The notes beneath the pieces were generated by a model that did no database searches, was not told the DNA's origin, and saw nothing but the letters and a program-made list of their open reading frames with translations. The translations under genes were made by a program, and so were the position numbers. Below are positions 60,111 to 64,000 of a stretch of 64,000 bases of DNA, one piece after another; within the stretch, counting starts at the first letter, position 1; each line of letters opens with the position of its first letter. The stretch is from NCBI GenBank assembly GCA_030248225.1, contig JASANE010016129.1, positions 1 to 64,000 on the forward strand, given 5' to 3'. Origin of the DNA: Trileptium ribeirensis (Eukaryota; Nematoda; Enoplea; Enoplida; Thoracostomopsidae).

Positions 60111-60828
60111 TGTACGAACCTAATGTAACCGTAACTGTAATTAGTATATTTCTAGTCAAATACTCAAAATATAAGATGTAGATGCATAAATGAATAAATA
60201 AGTGCGGTTGTTACATTTTTTATACAAAATTTCCCATATATTAAGACCAAACTTTGGGCCCGTGTAGTATGGACAAACAAACGTAGTGTCAAACATAAGA
60301 GCCTATGCGCAACATACAGATTTGATGAAGTAGTGGGAATGTGGCTTTTTTGCAGCTGAGAGTAAGGAAATCATTTTCCCCCCAAAATTTACTAGAGGCA
60401 TTCATTCATATCATATTCAGGAGGGTGATCTGTGTGCGGTAGATCCGACCACTAAACTCAAAAGTACAACATAGACAACGTAGAATAGTTTTTTGGCTCG
60501 AATAACACTGACGACTGTTGCGTCATAAAACGCTAGAAAAAGCATTAGAAAAAGTAACAGCTTAGTGTTGTAGTTCGGGGTCGGGGGGTTAGGTGTTGCC
60601 GACTTAGTGTATCGTTGATGTAGGGGTATGAGCTAAGGCTAAGGATTAGGCTAACTATATCGAGAACGAGCATAGATCTCGAGAACGGCACAGCATACAT
60701 ACATTTAAGTTTAGAGTCTTAGCGCTATTTTCGTCTACTATACTATACAATTCATGGGCGCCGTGTGCAATTGAATCGTTTTACGTTGAACACCTATCTG
60801 GTTTGTAGTATTAACTATTTAATTTTAG

Positions 60829-60974
60829 CTAGAGGACAATTTGGATCGTGAAAAGCGGTTTCGTCAAGATTTGGAGAAGGCCAAACGGAAAGTCGACGGT
60901 GAACTGAAAATAGCTCAAGAAAATATGGACGAGTGTCAACGACAAAAACATGATATTGAAACCAATTTGAAAAA
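60829..60974 (+). CDS. Myosin heavy chain exon 25, S2 (residues 1046-1094)
   Basis: Acceptor TTTTAG. Encodes LEDNLDREKRFRQDLEKAKR, KVDGELKIAQENMDECQRQK and HDIETNLK, plus two bases of K1094. No GT lies where the family alignment demands the junction. The frame and the family length both require the break after the second A of AAG, which gives a GC donor (AA|GCTAGT), phase 2. Reading on would give KLVLTDFERG and then a stop. Intron 25 (60975-62274) has a MITE-like copy, an AT-rich tract and an exon-like relic. Confidence 0.9.
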
Positions 60975-61169
60975 GCTAGTTTTGACTGATTTTGAGCGAG
61001 GTTGACTATAAAAGTTGATTTTTTCAAATATATTATTTTTTGGAAAGAAGTTTAGAAAAAGTAGTTTCACTACCAATGTGATACCGTAACACGCTTTACC
61101 TATGATCAAAAATTTCTAGCTCAAAAACACGCTTCGCAACATCTATATAAAATATTCATTTATTTTAAA

Positions 61170-61455
61170 CTCGGCATAATTCTTTCTTGATATGCTCAAA
61201 TTTTGATCAAAATTTGAAAGCATCTTTTTTGCATTTTTGGTAAGTTTGAACGTGTGAACACTGTTGAAATTTTCCAATGATATTCCCGTAGCCAATCATC
61301 GACGAGATGTATTACTTGAAAAAGTTTGAGCTCAAATTTTGATCTCAAATTTTGAAACATCGCAGTTTTTCTTTAAAAATCACCGTCAGATTTAAATTAA
61401 AATTTGATAAAATTTTGAGCTCAAAATTTGAGCGTGTGAACACGATTTTATTCGT
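61170..61455. mobile_element. MITE-like element family A, copy 3 (intron 25)
   Basis: Starts near ATGCTCAAATTTTGATCAAA and ends TTTGAGCGTGTGAACACG. The core GTAGCCAATCATCGACGAG, ATGTATTACTTGAAAAA and AAAAATCACCGTCAGA match copies 2 and 4. The left terminal repeat is more degraded than the right. Confidence 0.75.
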
Positions 61456-61539
61456 CTCAACCGTAAATGCAATGTTGATTATATATTTTAAGTAAGTACG
61501 GTAAAAACATGTAGGTATAAAAATTACGTACATGTAGCG

Positions 61540-61700
61540 AAAACATGTTCGTAAATATACATATACATTAATACGTTAATAATATATAAGGATATATTTT
61601 TTATAATAGTACAATAATATATAATATATTTTTATATATACATTACTGTTATTTCTATACGTATATAACCATGTTTTTTATTCAATATATGTATTTTCAA
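61540..61700. other. AT-only tract (intron 25)
   Basis: Nearly pure A/T sequence with many ATATATAATATAT-type self-complementary words. No coding content. Confidence 0.7.
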
Positions 61701-62110
61701 CATTGATACATGCTCAAAAATTAATAGTCCCGATTTTTAGTGACACTTATGTGCTCTTGCATTTAGGAGAACATTGCAATACAAATATTCAATCCTGCCC
61801 AGGTATCGATATCCAACTAAGACATGCTAAGAGCTAGTCAGTTAGACCGATGTAGATTTCTAGTTAAGTTTCTAGAGCTACTTACTTAGGCTTGAAAATT
61901 AGTCAAAAGTTGCAACCAACTCGTACGCTTCTACTAATCCCACTTGCATTAGCACGTTATACGAAGCGTTGCAATCACTGCATTTGTCGTGTGATGGTTG
62001 TTTGCAGGTGTGCTGTTCGCTCACTTTACGAGGTGCCTTAAGAAGTACAATATTTAACAATAATCTCCAATAAACTTTCGTAAATCGTAACCTTCTATTT
62101 TTGAATTCAG

Positions 62111-62150
62111 ACGTAAGCATGAAGAAGAACTATCAATCAAGAAATTGTTA
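62111..62150 (+). pseudogene. Exon-26-like relic or alternative exon start
   Basis: An acceptor TTGAATTCAG is followed, in the same phase as exon 26, by RKHEEELSIKKLL. Exon 26 starts REQELSSVAAKL at 62275. The shared E-L-S/K-L spacing, the identical phase and the position 164 bp upstream suggest a decayed tandem copy of the start of exon 26, or an alternative 3' splice site. The frame then loses myosin character and meets a stop at about 62201-62203. Confidence 0.3.
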
Positions 62151-62274
62151 GTGTGTATTTTTATAGCAATATTTTTGAACATTGATATTGAAGCCATACA
62201 GTGAGTGCATGCATTTTCAGTCAGTTCTATACATATAATATTTACATACGATTTAAGAATATTGTGGTATTCAG

Positions 62275-62422
62275 GCGCGAACAAGAACTATCAAGCGTCG
62301 CAGCAAAACTTGACGATGAACAATGTCTTGTTGCAAAAACAAATAAACAGGCAAAAGACTTGCAGGCACGGATCGGTGAACTTGAAGAAGAACTTGAATC
62401 TGAACGCCAGGCGCGATGTCGG
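62275..62422 (+). CDS. Myosin heavy chain exon 26, rod (residues 1094-1143)
   Basis: Acceptor TATTCAG. Completes K1094 and encodes REQELSSVAAKLDDEQCLVA, KTNKQAKDLQARIGELEEEL and ESERQARCR. The ELSSV.AKL.DEQ and ARI.ELEEELE.ERQAR landmarks are strong. Donor CGG|GTAAGA, phase 0. Intron 26 (62423-63753) contains a CCCCGAAAAA minisatellite and a MITE-like copy. Confidence 0.97.
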
Positions 62423-62511
62423 GTAAGATAAAACGGCTCTTTCATAATATTCATAGTGGAAATGAATATATTTCGAAATTTCGTTATACTTAAAAATCTA
62501 CGTTTACTTCA

Positions 62512-62608
62512 CAAAACCCCGAAAACCCATGAAAAACCCCGATACGGCCAAAAAGACCCCGAAAAACCTTGAAAAACCCGAATGTCATACAAAAACCCCG
62601 AAAAAATT
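62512..62608 (+). repeat. CCCCGAAAAA-type degenerate minisatellite (intron 26)
   Basis: AAAACCCCGAAAACCC, then AAAAACCCCGATAC, AAAAAGACCCCGAAAAACC, TTGAAAAACCCGAA and CAAAAACCCCGAAAAAA follow one another with 10-20-base spacing. The strand asymmetry (A/C only apart from single G) is marked. Confidence 0.75.
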
Positions 62609-62884
62609 TATAATCATTTTTAAAATTTTTTTATGGCATCGTGCACCATGTTCTCGACTTCCACTGCCGAATGAAAAATATAAGTATTACTGTTACAATT
62701 GATTATTCGCATGCAATAACGCATAATAACGCTATCTTATATAGTTTTGAAACAAAATCGACACCTAAGATGTTAAAGTAAATCAAGAGGGAATAATATT
62801 AATATGTTACTAGTCTACCGACAGTTCAAATCGTGACTGATTTGAATCAAAGAACAAAATGTTCTCGAACGGTTTTGCGCTAAT

Positions 62885-63228
62885 TCTTAACGCGTGTTCA
62901 CACGCTCAAAGTTTTTGCCCAAACTTTGATCATAACTGGAGCTCAAATTTTGATCAAATTTTGATCAAAATTTAAAAGTATCATTTTTGAATTTTTTGCA
63001 AGTTTGAACGCGTGAACACCGTTCAAACTTTTTCATGAATATTTCTGTAGCCAATCATGGACGAGATGTATTACCTGAAAAAGTTTGAACTCAATCTTTG
63101 ATCTCAAGTTTGAAATATCGCAATATTCATTTAAAAATCACCGTCAAATTTTGATCAAATTTTGAGCTCAAATTTTGCGCTCAAAATTTGAGCAAAAAGT
63201 TTGAGCGTGTTGAACACTCCTTAAGTTG
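62885..63228. mobile_element. MITE-like element family A, best-preserved copy 4 (intron 26)
   Basis: The left end, CTTAACGCGTGTTCACACGC then TCAAAGTTTTTGC, is matched in inverted sense by the right end, GCAAAAAGTTTGAGCGTG then TTGAACACTCCTTAAG. This gives a terminal inverted repeat of about 40 bp. TTAA lies at both outer ends and may be the target-site duplication. The core GTAGCCAATCATGGACGAG and AAAAATCACCGTCAAA is shared with copies 2 and 3. There is no ORF. Confidence 0.82.
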
Positions 63229-63753
63229 ACCAAAGAAAGCTAGATAACGAGTCTTGTGCGAAATAACAAAGTGCAGCGGTTGTAGTTACAAGTTAGTCCT
63301 AATTTCAGATGAACCAAATTGATTACAACACTGCTGGTACACTCACCGTAAGCTGTTATTGGTATAACCTGCTCACAACAACACACAATCTTGTTTACGA
63401 GACTAGGAAGAATTAAGTTATTTGACAGAAAATCAACACTATTTTAAACGAAATTTACATACATACTGAGTGCAGCACAAGATTAAGCACATGCAACCAT
63501 TTTGGAACAAGTTTATAGCGTTAGAAAAGAGAACAGTGGGGCGGTTCGGATCCTGCAGCCCGTCACCTAGGGCGGGGTATAGCCTAGGCGTTAATATATA
63601 TTTTGGAGAGTTTGACTGAGGTTAAGGCTTAGGATTGGCGTACCGGAATCAGCACACCAAGCAGTTAACTCCCTCTCATAAAAGTTACATTGGCCAAACA
63701 TATATTAGTTGGAGATCGGTATATTTGAAAATAACTGATTGTGTATATTTCAG

Positions 63754-63900
63754 TGCGAGAAAAGTAAATGTGAAATCCAACGTGAATTGGAGGAGTTAGC
63801 TGAGCGTCTTGAAGAAGCCGGGGGATCGACTCACGCCCAAATTGAGCTGAACAAAAAACGAGAAGCCGAATTGTCAAAGTTGCGTCGTGATCTTGATGAA
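63754..63900 (+). CDS. Myosin heavy chain exon 27, rod (residues 1144-1192), last in window
   Basis: Acceptor ATTTCAG. Encodes [40 protein letters not shown] and [37 protein letters not shown] is a near-invariant rod stretch. Donor GAA|GTAAAG, phase 0. Reading through would add VKKLIYK and a TAA at 63922-63924, but the family continues ~750 residues, so I treat 63901 as the start of an intron cut by the window edge. Confidence 0.96.
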
Positions 63901-63917
63901 GTAAAGAAACTGATTTA

Positions 63918-64000
63918 TAAATAATGTTATATTGTATTATATTACTTATTAACTATTATAATATATAATATAATGTATACTATAACATAATATACATTAT
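63918..64000. other. AT-only tract at the window end (intron 27)
   Basis: The last ~80 bases are almost entirely A/T with inverted-repeat character (TATTATATTAC and AATATATAATATAATG). Presumably the start of intron 27. Confidence 0.6.

Larger units (their letters stand above)
13158..64000 (+). other. Muscle-type myosin II heavy chain gene, 5' part, 27 coding exons
   Basis: This gene spans the rest of the window and continues past its right edge. The 27 exons join in frame into 1,192 residues of a conventional myosin heavy chain. This is an actin-activated ATPase that dimerises through its rod and assembles into thick filaments with essential and regulatory light chains. Seen directly: P-loop [10 protein letters not shown], switch [11 protein letters not shown], switch II DIAGFE, strut and [12 protein letters not shown]2/SH1 cysteines in [18 protein letters not shown], two IQ-like helices, and the head-rod motif KVKPLLK, then heptad-rich rod. 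Typical family length is about 1,940, so roughly 750 residues lie outside the window. Resemblance to nematode UNC-54-like proteins is from memory. With 27 exons for 60% of the protein it is far more intron-rich than C. elegans unc-54. Insect Mhc genes carry arrays of mutually exclusive exons; I saw none here. Confidence 0.97.

Noticed and set aside
60975..61005. Readthrough KLVLTDFERG after exon 25
   Set aside because: The residues do not match the rod. Joining to exon 26 at the GC donor restores both the frame and the exact family spacing.
62512..62608. Interstitial telomere
   Set aside because: The unit is CCCCGAAAAA-like and degenerate, not TTAGGC or TTAGG; treated as a minisatellite.
63901..63924. 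In-frame readthrough VKKLIYK followed by TAA as the end of the gene
   Set aside because: Donor GAA|GTAAAG is good and the rod of class II myosins continues ~750 residues past this invariant segment.
1..64000. CRISPR arrays, bacterial operons, rRNA or intact tRNA genes
   Set aside because: None seen. The tandem repeats have long units without unique spacers, and the tRNA-like stretches are degenerate and fit SINEs better than functional tRNAs.

Overview
This is a eukaryotic (animal) genomic window. It is AT-rich and intron-dense and carries one recognisable gene: a class II (muscle-type) myosin heavy chain on the + strand. I reconstructed 27 coding exons, from the start codon at 13179 to 63900. 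They encode residues 1 to about 1192: the N-terminal SH3-like region, the complete motor, converter, both light-chain-binding IQ helices, the head-rod proline and the first ~340 residues of coiled-coil S2/rod. The 26 complete introns run from 490 to 4,457 bp. All are GT-AG except intron 25, whose donor appears to be GC. The gene runs off the right edge, so the rest of the rod (about 750 residues in a typical family member) lies outside the window. Every exon joins its neighbour in frame, 3,576 coding bases in all. Family hallmarks sit where expected: the P-loop at residues 178-185, switch I near 242-251, switch II at 466-471, SH2/SH1 cysteines at 706 and 716, and the invariant proline at 850.

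The protein most resembles nematode UNC-54-type muscle myosins as I remember them (VGASQQ before loop 1, KPRVRVGN and KGQN in the upper 50-kDa domain, SEKQSKD in the rod). An ecdysozoan, possibly a nematode or relative with a large repeat-rich genome, is my best guess. The placement is tentative. The gene is far more intron-rich than C. elegans unc-54.

Layout: 1-1652 is the edge of a ~177-bp satellite array with a higher-order organisation. Positions 1653-13157 are mostly non-coding and repeat-bearing. They hold a protein-like minus-strand segment with one in-frame stop (4733-4952), a short + strand ORF (10556-10711) and a three-copy tandem repeat (11316-11557). From 13158 to the end is the myosin gene. 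Its introns hold most of the remaining structure: four copies of a ~300-bp MITE-like family built on TTTGAGCTCAAA/TTTGATCAAA, a foldback-like element with internally repetitive inverted arms (about 33560-35990), a tRNA-like SINE family, a G-rich dispersed family, several young and old tandem duplications, and a protein-like ORF nested in intron 16.

I found no convincing novel multi-gene system. The observations most worth checking are the odd splice junction and exon relic at the exon 25/26 boundary, a possible extra exon at the head-rod junction (51476), the nested ORF at 45230, the minus-strand segment at 4733-4952, and the foldback element. No tools were used; all homology statements rest on recognition of motifs and remembered family features.
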